Assembly (NCBI GenBank): GCA_001820485.1
Contig: MHPU01000029.1
Coordinates: forward strand, 1 to 32,678
Direction: 5' to 3'
Length of the DNA: 32,678 nt
Source: Candidatus Staskawiczbacteria bacterium RIFOXYD1_FULL_32_13
GTDB lineage: Bacteria; Patescibacteriota; Minisyncoccia; Minisyncoccales; Staskawiczbacteraceae
The notes beneath the pieces are model-generated. The model was not told the DNA's origin, did no database searches, and saw only the letters and a list, made by a program, of their open reading frames with translations. Each line of letters starts with the position of its first letter. Position 1 is the stretch's first letter. This document shows, one piece after another, positions 15,852 through 24,879 of the stretch. A program made the translations under genes and the position numbers.

Positions 15852-16202
15852 ATGACAAAAATAAAATCAAAAAAAGAAAAACCATTGACTCTTACGGACT
15901 TGGCAAATTATAACCAAGAAGTTTTATTTCCTTATTTGGATGAGAATTTTGTAACAAAAAAATATTTAGATGAAAAATTAGATGAGAAGCTAGATGAAAA
16001 ATTAGATGAGAAATTGGTGGCATTAACAAAATTAGATGATATAGTTGGTAAATTAGATAAATTGATCGCAGAAAAAGATGTTCAGAAATATCAGGATCAA
16101 AAACAAAAAACAATTTTGGAAATTCATAACAAATCATTAGACCGTGGAAAAATTCTCACACCAGAAGAATCAAGTCAAATTGCAAAAATGTCATTTTTCT
16201 AA
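15852..16202 (+). CDS. hypothetical protein with LDEK tandem repeats
   Basis: KYLDEKLDEKLDEKLDEKLVAL; coiled-coil-like. Confidence 0.6.
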   Translation: MTKIKSKKEKPLTLTDLANYNQEVLFPYLDENFVTKKYLDEKLDEKLDEKLDEKLVALTKLDDIVGKLDKLIAEKDVQKYQDQKQKTILEIHNKSLDRGKILTPEESSQIAKMSFF

Positions 16203-16249
16203 AAAGGTCGGAAAATCTCAAGAATTATTATTAAATTTTTAATATAGAT

Positions 16250-16561
16250 ATGTCAGAAGGAGAACCAAAGTCAAAAATTGAACAAATAAGTAATGCAATT
16301 AATTTTGGAGAACTAAAATTGTTTGCTGAAGATTTGGTGGAGGGTGAAGATTTTAATAGTGCTGAATGGAATGTGGAGGGAATAATAGATACTATTGGTG
16401 ATGTTGAAAAACACGTAGATGGAACATTTGATAGAAATGGAGAAACGCGACATGTAGATAAAAAAGATACAATAAAAATGACTATTGAGAGATTCCCAAA
16501 AGATGGAGTTTTGGGAGCGATAAGAAATAAACTAGTTGAATTATCGGGTATAGAAAATTAA
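16250..16561 (+). CDS. hypothetical protein
   Basis: 103-aa ORF followed by a terminator-like hairpin. Confidence 0.6.
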   Translation: MSEGEPKSKIEQISNAINFGELKLFAEDLVEGEDFNSAEWNVEGIIDTIGDVEKHVDGTFDRNGETRHVDKKDTIKMTIERFPKDGVLGAIRNKLVELSGIEN

Positions 16562-16574
16562 ATAAGAAAACAAG

Positions 16575-16599
16575 AACTGCAATTATATGTGCAGTTTTT
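16575..16599 (+). terminator. Rho-independent terminator
   Basis: AACTGCA-ATTATATG-TGCAGTTTTT. Confidence 0.7.
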
Positions 16600-16718
16600 G
16601 GTTGTTTGAAAGTTATTCACATTTACAACTTAAGATGTTGTTTTTTTGTTATTTTTTTTATGATATAATTAAATAATTTTTAATGTGCTAATTTAATAAT
16701 TAAATTTAATATTTAAAA

Positions 16719-18470
16719 ATGAAAGTTGAATTACAACAATTAAAGAAATTTCTTTTAGATGCAGGATTAGTTACAGAAAAGCAGTTTGAAAGGGAGCTCA
16801 TAAAGTGTCAAGAAAACAATCAAAAGATTGAAGATATTTTAGTTTTAGATGGTTTGGTTGCTCAAGATGAAATAACAAAACTCCAAGCTTATCTTTTAGG
16901 TATTCCATTTATAAATATTGAAAAAGAAACAATTCCTTTAGATGTTTTAAAAATTGTTCCAGAGCCCATTGCTAGAGCACATAATATAATTGCTTTTAGG
17001 CAAGATGGGGACAATCTTGAAGTAGCTATGGTTGATCCAGAAGATTTAAGAACAATTGATTTTATTAAAAAAACAAATCCTTCTTTAAAAATATTGCCAA
17101 GACTTACGACTAAAGATGGAATTAAAAAAGCACTTTATCAGTATCAGCAAACTTTGCAAGTTGAGTTTGGTGAAATTATAAGAAAAGAAGCAAATACAAT
17201 AAAACATATTAAAGAAGGTGAGGAAGTGGAAGAAAAAAAAGAATTAGAAAAAATTGCAGAGGAACTTCCTGTGATTACTGTTGTAGATACTCTTTTAAAA
17301 CATGCAATACTGCAAAAAGCATCTGATGTACATATTGAGCCATTAGAAAAAGAAGTTATCGTAAGATATAGAATTGATGGAATTTTGCATAATGTTATGA
17401 GTTTACCTATTACAACAGCTTCAGGGATTGTAGCTAGAATAAAAGTTTTGTCTAATTTAAAGCTTGATGAACATAGACTTCCACAAGATGGTAGATTTAA
17501 AATTGAAACAGAGGATTTTAAATATTCTATTCGTGTCTCAATACTGCCAGTTTTTAATGGAGAAAAAATAGTTATGAGAATGTTATCTGAAGGAACAAAA
17601 GCTTATACTCTTGAAGCTTTGGGGATAGACAGTAGAGCTTTAGAATTGTTGCATCATAATTTGAATAGGCCATCGGGAATGATTTTGATTACAGGGCCTA
17701 CAGGATCTGGAAAAACCACAACTCTTTATGCAATGATGGAGATTTTAAATACTCCAGATGTTAATATTTCAACAATTGAAGATCCAGTTGAATATAGAAT
17801 GCCAAGAGTAAATCAAACACAGGTAAATTCTAAAATTGGTTTAACTTTTTCTGCAGGGCTTCGATCCCTGGTTAGGCAAGACCCAGACATTATTATGGTT
17901 GGAGAAATTAGAGATAATGAAACAGCAGCTTTAGCAATAAATGCTGCTTTAACGGGTCACCAAGTTTTGTCTACTTTGCATACAACTGAAGCTGCGGGAG
18001 CCATACCAAGATTAATAGACATGAAGTGCGAACCATTTTTACTTTCATCTACTTTAAATGTAATTATAGCTCAAAGATTAGTTAGAAAATTCCATTCTGA
18101 TAAAGAAAAATATAATTTATCAGCTGATGAATTAAAGGATATGGAAAAATATTGTAAACTTGAAAGAGTTTTAGAGCTTTTAAAAGAAGAAAAAGCTATA
18201 AGTCCAAAAGCACAAATAAAAGATATAGAATTCTATAGAGCAAAACCTTCAAAAGATTGTGCCGATGGTTATTCTGGAAGAATTGGAATTTATGAGGTTT
18301 TATCAGTTACAGATTCTATCAAAGAAATGATTGTTAAAAAAGCCAATACAAAAGAAATTACAACTCAAGCTGTAAAAGAAGGAATGAGAACAATGATTGA
18401 AGATGGATTTGTTAAAGCAGCTAAAGGCTTAACTTCAATTGAAGAAGTTCTTCGCGTTATTACGGAATAA
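16719..18470 (+). CDS. pilB: type IV pilus assembly ATPase PilB/GspE
   Basis: GPTGSGKTTTLYAMM Walker A, STIEDPVEYRMPRVNQTQVN, RSLVRQDPDIIMVGEIRDNETA. Confidence 0.95.
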   Translation: MKVELQQLKKFLLDAGLVTEKQFERELIKCQENNQKIEDILVLDGLVAQDEITKLQAYLLGIPFINIEKETIPLDVLKIVPEPIARAHNIIAFRQDGDNLEVAMVDPEDLRTIDFIKKTNPSLKILPRLTTKDGIKKALYQYQQTLQVEFGEIIRKEANTIKHIKEGEEVEEKKELEKIAEELPVITVVDTLLKHAILQKASDVHIEPLEKEVIVRYRIDGILHNVMSLPITTASGIVARIKVLSNLKLDEHRLPQDGRFKIETEDFKYSIRVSILPVFNGEKIVMRMLSEGTKAYTLEALGIDSRALELLHHNLNRPSGMILITGPTGSGKTTTLYAMMEILNTPDVNISTIEDPVEYRMPRVNQTQVNSKIGLTFSAGLRSLVRQDPDIIMVGEIRDNETAALAINAALTGHQVLSTLHTTEAAGAIPRLIDMKCEPFLLSSTLNVIIAQRLVRKFHSDKEKYNLSADELKDMEKYCKLERVLELLKEEKAISPKAQIKDIEFYRAKPSKDCADGYSGRIGIYEVLSVTDSIKEMIVKKANTKEITTQAVKEGMRTMIEDGFVKAAKGLTSIEEVLRVITE

Positions 18471-18498
18471 TGTTTAAGAAAAGAATAATTTAAATATG

Positions 18499-18522
18499 TT
18501 TGGTTATCATGTGATAACCAAA
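18499..18522 (+). repeat. 24-bp hairpin between pilB and the Cys-rich gene
   Basis: TTTGGTTATCA-TG-TGATAACCAAA, perfect 11-bp arms. Confidence 0.9.
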
Positions 18523-18542
18523 AAGTATTTGTAATTTTTATT

Positions 18543-20261
18543 ATGAATTCAGAAACTAAAGTATGTCAAAATTGCAAAAAGGACTTTGTCATTGAGCCCG
18601 ATGATTTTGCATTTTATGAAAAAATCAAAGTCCCAGCCCCCACCTTTTGCTCAGAGTGTAGAATGATGCGTCGACTTTTATGGCGACAACATCGCACAGT
18701 TTATAAAAGACCCTGCATGATGTGCGGAATTGAAACATTTGGAATCTATCATCCGTCTGTAGAAATGAATATCTTTTGTTCAGAATGTTGGCGATCTGAT
18801 AAATGGGATTCGCGCGATTATGGAATTGAAGTAGATTTTTTAAGACCATTTTTGGATCAAATGTTTGAATTAAGAAAAAAAGTTCCTGCTGAATCTTCAT
18901 ACACGTTAAATTCTATAAATTGTAGGTATTGCATAGTCGTAATTGATAGTAAAGATTGTTATTTTTGTTTTGGTTCTATTAATTCTAAATCGTGTCTATA
19001 TTGTTTTGCGCCGTTTTTATCTTTTAATTGTATTGATTCTGATGTTGGAAGAAATATGGATAGTGCTTATGGATGTTATAATTCAAGCTCTATATTTCGA
19101 ACTCAATATGTTTATTTTTCTGAAGAGTGCATTAGTTCTAGCTTTCTTTTCAATTGCATTGGATGTTCGGATTGTTTTGGTTGTATAAATTTAAAAAGTA
19201 AAAAATATCATATTTTTAATGAGCCTTTTACACAAGAGGAATATAAGCAAAAAATTAAATATTGGGATATGGGTAGCTATGCGAAAGTGAAAGAAGCAGA
19301 GGAAAAATTTAATGAAATTTATTATGCTACTCCACATAAATATGCCCACATTATTAATTCTCCCGATTCTGTTGGCGATAATATTATTGGTGGCAAAAAT
19401 TGTAAGCAATGTTTTATGGCTTTGTTCGGCGTGGAAAATTGTAAATATATTTTGAGCTCTGGCCTTTTACTTCGTGATAGTCAAGATGTAAGTTTTGGTG
19501 GATCAAATTCGCAATTAATGTATGAAACATCTGGCACCGAAGAGTCAAAATCCATATTTTTTTCAAGAGGTGGAAAAGTTTGTAGCGATGTGCAATATTC
19601 TGAAAACTGCACCAATTCATCTAATCTTTTCGGTTGTTTTCAAATGAGAAATAGATCTTATTGTATTTTGAATAAGCAATATAAAAAGGAAGAGTACGAG
19701 GTTTTAGTTCCAAAAATTATTGAGCATATGAATAAGATGCCTTATATTTCTCCTCGAGGAATAGTGTATAAATATGGAGAATTTTTTCCGATAGAATTTT
19801 CACCTTGGAAGTACAACGAAGCATATGCTTTTGATTTTATTCCTCTTTCTAGAAAAGAAGCAGTTGATCAAGGGTTTGGTTGGCGAGAAGAAAAACAGAA
19901 AGGTTATGTTATAACTAAAAAAGTAAGTGAATTACCAGATCATATTAAAGATGTTTCAGATTCAATAACACAAGAGATAATAGAATGTGCTCATGCTGAA
20001 AGCGAGTGTGATGAATTATGTTCAAAAGCATTTCGTATTGTTTCAGATGAGCTTGAATATTATCGAAAAATGAATATTGCTTTGCCTAGACTTTGTCCTA
20101 ATTGTCGTTATAGTCAACGCAAAAGATTTAAGACAACACCAAAACTTTACCATAGAACTTGTATGAAATCTAGTTGTAAAAATGAATTTGAGACCGCCTA
20201 TAGTTATGATCGCAAAGAAATTATTTATTGTGATACGTGTTATAAGGTAGATTTTTTATGA
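18543..20261 (+). CDS. large cysteine-rich, zinc-binding-like protein
   Basis: N- and C-terminal CxxC clusters (CQNCKKDF, CSECRMMRR, CMMCG, CPNCR, CDTC) around a Cys-rich repetitive middle. Confidence 0.75.
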   Translation: MNSETKVCQNCKKDFVIEPDDFAFYEKIKVPAPTFCSECRMMRRLLWRQHRTVYKRPCMMCGIETFGIYHPSVEMNIFCSECWRSDKWDSRDYGIEVDFLRPFLDQMFELRKKVPAESSYTLNSINCRYCIVVIDSKDCYFCFGSINSKSCLYCFAPFLSFNCIDSDVGRNMDSAYGCYNSSSIFRTQYVYFSEECISSSFLFNCIGCSDCFGCINLKSKKYHIFNEPFTQEEYKQKIKYWDMGSYAKVKEAEEKFNEIYYATPHKYAHIINSPDSVGDNIIGGKNCKQCFMALFGVENCKYILSSGLLLRDSQDVSFGGSNSQLMYETSGTEESKSIFFSRGGKVCSDVQYSENCTNSSNLFGCFQMRNRSYCILNKQYKKEEYEVLVPKIIEHMNKMPYISPRGIVYKYGEFFPIEFSPWKYNEAYAFDFIPLSRKEAVDQGFGWREEKQKGYVITKKVSELPDHIKDVSDSITQEIIECAHAESECDELCSKAFRIVSDELEYYRKMNIALPRLCPNCRYSQRKRFKTTPKLYHRTCMKSSCKNEFETAYSYDRKEIIYCDTCYKVDFL

Positions 20262-20377
20262 TGAAAAATATAAAAATAAAAATAGAGAAATTAAAATATT
20301 TTTTTCCCATTATTTGTAAAATGGTTAAATTTAGAATAAAAGTTTGGTGGTATAAAAAATATGGTAATAAAAGATAA
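20261..20377 (+). CDS. 38-aa basic micro-ORF overlapping its neighbours
   Basis: MKNIKIKIEKLKYFFPIICKMVKFRIKVWWYKKYGNKR*; start shares the A of the upstream TGA stop (ATGATG). Confidence 0.25.
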   Translation: MKNIKIKIEKLKYFFPIICKMVKFRIKVWWYKKYGNKR

Positions 20378-21203
20378 AAAAGATAAAATAGCGATTTTTC
20401 AGGGGAATAAAATCCGTAGGATTTGGGATGATCAAAAAGAGATTTGGTATTTTTCTGTAATAGATATTATTTCTGCTTTGACAGATAGTGTAAATCCAAG
20501 AGATTATTGGTTTAGAATGAAAGAAAGAGTAAAAACTGAAGAGGGTGCTGAGTTGTCGACATTTTGTCGACAACTGAAATTACCTGCTTCTGACGGAAAA
20601 TATTATCTTACTGATGTTTCTGATACTCAAGGTATTTTAAGGATTATTCAATCAATTCCTTCGCCAAAAGCTGAGCCGTTCAAGCTTTGGTTAGCTAGAG
20701 TGGGTTATGAGCGGATTGAAGAAACCGAAGACCCTGAAAAAGCAATTCAAAGAGCTTTGAGAACATATTTGAAAAAAGGTTATTCTAAAGAATGGGTAGA
20801 TTTACGATTGAAAACTATTGAAATTAGGAAAGATTTAACCAATGAATGGCAGGAGCGAGGAGTAAAAACAAATGATGAATTTGCAGTATTAACTGATGAT
20901 ATTTCTTTTGCTTGGGCTGGATTGAAAACAAAAGATTACAAACATCACAAAGATTTAAAAAAAGAAAACTTGCGAGATAATATGACAAATTTAGAATTGG
21001 TTTTAAATATGTTGGCTGAAACAGCTACAATAGAAATTTCTAAAAAATTGGAGCCAAAAACATTCCCTGAAAATAGAAAAGTTGCTCGCGAGGGTGGGGG
21101 AATTGCAGGTACAGCTCGCAAACAGATTGAAGCAAAAACTGGCAAACCAGTAATTAGCAAATTAAATTTTAAGAAAGTTTTAGAACAAAAAAAGTTAAAA
21201 TAA
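20361..21203 (+). CDS. BRO/antirepressor-type DNA-binding protein
   Basis: WYFSVIDIISALTDSVNPRDYWFRMKERV...CRQLKLPASDGKYYLTDVSDTQGILRIIQSIPSPKAEPFKLWLARVG. Confidence 0.8.
   Translation: MVIKDKKDKIAIFQGNKIRRIWDDQKEIWYFSVIDIISALTDSVNPRDYWFRMKERVKTEEGAELSTFCRQLKLPASDGKYYLTDVSDTQGILRIIQSIPSPKAEPFKLWLARVGYERIEETEDPEKAIQRALRTYLKKGYSKEWVDLRLKTIEIRKDLTNEWQERGVKTNDEFAVLTDDISFAWAGLKTKDYKHHKDLKKENLRDNMTNLELVLNMLAETATIEISKKLEPKTFPENRKVAREGGGIAGTARKQIEAKTGKPVISKLNFKKVLEQKKLK
20552..20576 (+). repeat. perfect inverted repeat inside the BRO-type CDS
   Basis: AGTTGTCGACA-TTT-TGTCGACAACT. Confidence 0.93.
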
Positions 21204-21208
21204 ATATT

Positions 21209-22426
21209 ATGCCAAATTTTTTATATGTAGCAAAAAGTTTTGATAGTAAAACAGAGAAGGGTATTTTACCAGCAGAAGATGTTCATCAACTAGCACAAGA
21301 TTTAAAAAATCAGAACTTGATTTTAATTACAGCAGAAGAGGAAGGGAAAAAGAAAGGTTTAAACCTTATGAATTTATCTTTACCTTCTTTCGGGGTTTCT
21401 TTAAAAGAAAAAATAATGCTTGTTAGAAATCTTTGGATTATGATTTCTACGGGGCTATCAATTGTAAGAAGTTTTACGCTTTTAGCTAATCAGACAAAAA
21501 ATACCAAATTAAAAAAAGCTTTGATAAATATAAAAGAAGAGGTAAGTAAGGGAAATAGTTTTTCTGGGTCTTTAGCAAAATATCCAGATATTTTTTCAGA
21601 ACTTTTCTTAAGTATGGTAAAAGTTGGAGAAGAGTCAGGAACGCTTGAGGATGTTTTTAAAGTTTTAGCTTTGCAAATGGAAAAAGAATATACTTTAAAA
21701 TCAAAAGTTAAGGGGGCGATGATTTATCCTTTAATTATTTTGATGGTTATGCTTGGAATTGGAATTTTGATGCTTGTATTTGTATTTCCACAATTAACTG
21801 CATTTTTTGATTCTTTAAAAGCTGATTTACCAATTTATACAAAAATTATGATTTGGGGAGGGAATTTTATGATGGCTCAATGGTATGTTGTGCTTTTGGC
21901 AGGGTTAATATTAGCTGGAATTTTTTGGCAAGCTTTAAAAACAAAACAAGGCAAGTGGTTATTAAGTACATTTTTAATTAAGATGCCACTTATTTCTTCA
22001 ATGGTAAAAAAAAATAATTCAGCTATTTTGATTAGATCTTTGAGTTCGCTTAATGCTTCTGGCGTGCCCCTAGTTAGATCTTTGGAAATTATTTCTGGAG
22101 TAGTTGGTAATTTTTATTATAAAAAAGCTGTAGTTGAATCTATTGAAAGAATAAAAAAAGGAGAAAAATTATCATCTGCGTTAAAAGTGCATAAAGACAT
22201 ATTTCCTTTTGGAGCAATTGAAATTATTGAAGTTGGTGAAGAAACAGGTAAAAGCACAGTGATTTTAAAAAAGCTAGCAGAATTTTATGAAAATGAAGTA
22301 ATTGATATGGCAGAAAATATGTCAGCTATTATTGAACCAATTATGATTTTAATTTTAGGAATGGGTGTGGCAGTTTTTGCTTTTTCAGTGATAAGTCCAA
22401 TGTATTCAGTCTTAGGCAATATTTAA
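21209..22426 (+). CDS. pilC: type IV pilus/type II secretion inner-membrane protein PilC/GspF
   Basis: MIYPLIILMVMLGIGILMLVFVFPQL, GVPLVRSLEIISGVVGN, VGEETGKS. Confidence 0.93.
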   Translation: MPNFLYVAKSFDSKTEKGILPAEDVHQLAQDLKNQNLILITAEEEGKKKGLNLMNLSLPSFGVSLKEKIMLVRNLWIMISTGLSIVRSFTLLANQTKNTKLKKALINIKEEVSKGNSFSGSLAKYPDIFSELFLSMVKVGEESGTLEDVFKVLALQMEKEYTLKSKVKGAMIYPLIILMVMLGIGILMLVFVFPQLTAFFDSLKADLPIYTKIMIWGGNFMMAQWYVVLLAGLILAGIFWQALKTKQGKWLLSTFLIKMPLISSMVKKNNSAILIRSLSSLNASGVPLVRSLEIISGVVGNFYYKKAVVESIERIKKGEKLSSALKVHKDIFPFGAIEIIEVGEETGKSTVILKKLAEFYENEVIDMAENMSAIIEPIMILILGMGVAVFAFSVISPMYSVLGNI

Positions 22427-22430
22427 AATT

Positions 22431-22832
22431 ATGGATAAAAATAAGGATAAAAATTTTAATGAATGGAATGAACTAAAGAAAAAATTGCATATTCGTAATG
22501 AAGAAATTTTATTTCACGAGCGTGAAATTTGGTGGTGCTCTCTTGGAGTTAATGTTGGATTTGAAGAAGATGGTAAGAACAAATTATTTGAGAGACCTAT
22601 TTTAATAATAAAAAAGTTTAATAAATTTGTTCTTTGGGTTTTGCCTTTAACAAGATCTAATAAACCATGTGGATATTATTATAAAATAGCTCAGGGCAAT
22701 GAAGATGATTCGGTTATTATTCTTTCACAATTGCGTTTGATAAGTAGCAAAAGATTATTAAGAAAAATGAGAATGATTACAAAGCAAGAATTTGTTGAAA
22801 TTTTAGAAAAAGTTAAGAAATATTTACCATAA
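22431..22832 (+). CDS. PemK/MazF-like toxin-family protein
   Basis: REIWWCSLGVNVGFEEDGKNKLFERPILIIKKFNKFVLWVLPLT...VIILSQLRLISSKRLLRKM. Confidence 0.75.
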   Translation: MDKNKDKNFNEWNELKKKLHIRNEEILFHEREIWWCSLGVNVGFEEDGKNKLFERPILIIKKFNKFVLWVLPLTRSNKPCGYYYKIAQGNEDDSVIILSQLRLISSKRLLRKMRMITKQEFVEILEKVKKYLP

Positions 22833-22849
22833 TTTTTGTAAACAAATCG

Positions 22850-22921
22850 GCCCCCGCAAAGGGGCCTCGGAGGCCAAAGCCATTTATACTGTAATTATAT
22901 CAGATTAAAATCCTATGTCAA
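22850..22921 (-). ncRNA. putative short minus-strand transcript: consensus promoter followed at once by GC hairpins
   Basis: Minus strand TTGACA (22921-22916) N16 TATAAT (22899-22894), then GGCCTCCGAGGCC and GGCCCCTTTGCGGGGGCC hairpins. Confidence 0.4.
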
Positions 22922-23000
22922 TGGTGCGTAGTAAATTACTTAAAATTTAGAAATAAATTAATTGCACTTATTAGTTAATATAATTTGGTAAGTAAAAAAT

Positions 23001-24506
23001 ATGACAGAAAAAATGCCACAAGAAAAAAAACCAGAAACAGGGCTTGATAAAAATCTTAGAAAAAAGATACTTGATTTTTATGGTAAACTTTCAAAAGAAT
23101 CGGAATCGGATGAGCAAAAAGATTATTTGCTGATGAGTAATGAATTGGGATGTTTGGCTGATGATAGGGCAATTGAGGCTATGAAAAAAAGAAGAGGTGG
23201 CGAGAGCATAGCTCCAGATTTTGCTTTTGGGATGAGCGATTTGGTTGGTTCTATTGAAGAAAGAAAAAAAGTTTTGCAAAAAGAAAGCGAGGAGGCTAAA
23301 AAGACTATTTTGCATAAGGATATTGAAGATGCAGAAGAAATTCTTAGGCAGGCTTACAGTGAAGTTTTTCCTGACATAGATATCGATTTAAATGGAGAAA
23401 ATGTAACAGAAGTTTATTCATTAGTTGAGAGGCACATTGGTAAGAAAATAAAAGCTGGTAATCCACAAGATCTTTTAGCTAAAAAACCAGAAGAGTTATT
23501 GGCTCAAATAAAAAAACTTATTAGTTTTGTTTCAATTCGTTCTAAGGATGATGTTTGGAAATTTTTTGAAAAAAGGAGTAATAAAGCAGAGGAGGAGGCA
23601 GAAAGAAAAAAACTGGCAGGATTTTCAGAGGTAATTTTAAAATTAAAACTTTTAGAATATTATTTAGATAACAGAATAAAAGGACAAAATTTGGAAAATT
23701 TAAAATCAGAAACTGCAGATAAAGATGAAACAGATTTAGAGAAAGAAAGATTTGAAATGCTTTTAGATGAAGCCGATAAAAGAGGAAGACTCACAACATA
23801 TACTTCTGTGAGTCCAAGTTTCGGAATAGGACGTCATGTTAACTCGGGATTCCAAGGTTTTATGGATGCTAAACAAGAAAAACCAGAATCAATAAGCCAT
23901 GAACTGATAAACATTCATAAATATTTAACAAATGATGGTTTCCTGTTGGGGCATCAAGGACCCATGCAAGAAGCTGGGGTTAATATGGCAATATCAATTC
24001 ATCCTTTAGAAAAAACTGAAATTGTTACAGAAAAAGTTAAACTGATTAAAAAAAGTTTTTTTGGCGGAGAGAAAGAATTGTTTGTTGATGAAAAAAAAGA
24101 AATTACCAGGCCAATTATTGCCAGAGAACTTAATAATATACAAGAAGACATAGAACAAATGTATAGAATATGTTGTTTTATTACTGGCACTATCACAAAT
24201 GAAAATTCTTACATAAGTGATAATGGTAGAACAGGAAACATTTTAAAAGTCAATATTATTTTACCAGAGACCGTTGCTAAATCACTATTTGCCAAATTAC
24301 AGATAGACCCAATGCGGGTTTTAGATGTCTTAAGGAAAATGGACCCTGAAATGATGTTAGCTCAAGAAAGTTATGGAATGTGCCAAATTAAAAAAGCAAT
24401 GGTAATACCTGAAGGCGATATAGAAAATGCTTTTCCTAAAAAAGGGACTCAGACAAATGCGAGAATGGCAAATCCTGAATACATAAGAGAAATTCCTCAA
24501 AAATAA
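23001..24506 (+). CDS. hypothetical protein
   Basis: 501-aa ORF, no confidently recognised domain. Confidence 0.8.
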   Translation: MTEKMPQEKKPETGLDKNLRKKILDFYGKLSKESESDEQKDYLLMSNELGCLADDRAIEAMKKRRGGESIAPDFAFGMSDLVGSIEERKKVLQKESEEAKKTILHKDIEDAEEILRQAYSEVFPDIDIDLNGENVTEVYSLVERHIGKKIKAGNPQDLLAKKPEELLAQIKKLISFVSIRSKDDVWKFFEKRSNKAEEEAERKKLAGFSEVILKLKLLEYYLDNRIKGQNLENLKSETADKDETDLEKERFEMLLDEADKRGRLTTYTSVSPSFGIGRHVNSGFQGFMDAKQEKPESISHELINIHKYLTNDGFLLGHQGPMQEAGVNMAISIHPLEKTEIVTEKVKLIKKSFFGGEKELFVDEKKEITRPIIARELNNIQEDIEQMYRICCFITGTITNENSYISDNGRTGNILKVNIILPETVAKSLFAKLQIDPMRVLDVLRKMDPEMMLAQESYGMCQIKKAMVIPEGDIENAFPKKGTQTNARMANPEYIREIPQK

Positions 24507-24548
24507 TTAAATAATAAACTCAAAATAAATAATGAGTTTATAGAATAA

Positions 24549-24875
24549 ATGGTAAATTATTTGCAAAATTTGGGCAACTCAATTGGTGATGCAATAGTTA
24601 TCACTGGGGTTTTGACAGATAAAGAGGGGACATCTTCTGAATATCAATATATTTCAGATAAATTTGGTAAAAGAGATGTTGATTGGAAATTAAAAACTCA
24701 ATCTCTTTTAAAAGAAAACGGAAAACATTTTGACAAAATTGACATTACTTTAAATAGTGGAGAAGAAAAAACTTTTTATTTTGATGTAGAAAGTTTTTGG
24801 GATAAAGAATCTGGCAAACAGAATAAATCAGTTCAAACTTTATGGCAGAAAATTTTAAACATATTTAAATCTTAA
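24549..24875 (+). CDS. hypothetical protein
   Basis: 108-aa ORF directly upstream of the pseudopilin genes. Confidence 0.65.
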   Translation: MVNYLQNLGNSIGDAIVITGVLTDKEGTSSEYQYISDKFGKRDVDWKLKTQSLLKENGKHFDKIDITLNSGEEKTFYFDVESFWDKESGKQNKSVQTLWQKILNIFKS

Positions 24876-24879
24876 TAAT

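Noticed and set aside
24515-24540. TAAACTCA..TGAGTTTA hairpin as a notable element
   Set aside because: Short AT-rich arms, 10-nt loop, single copy; probably a weak terminator or chance.
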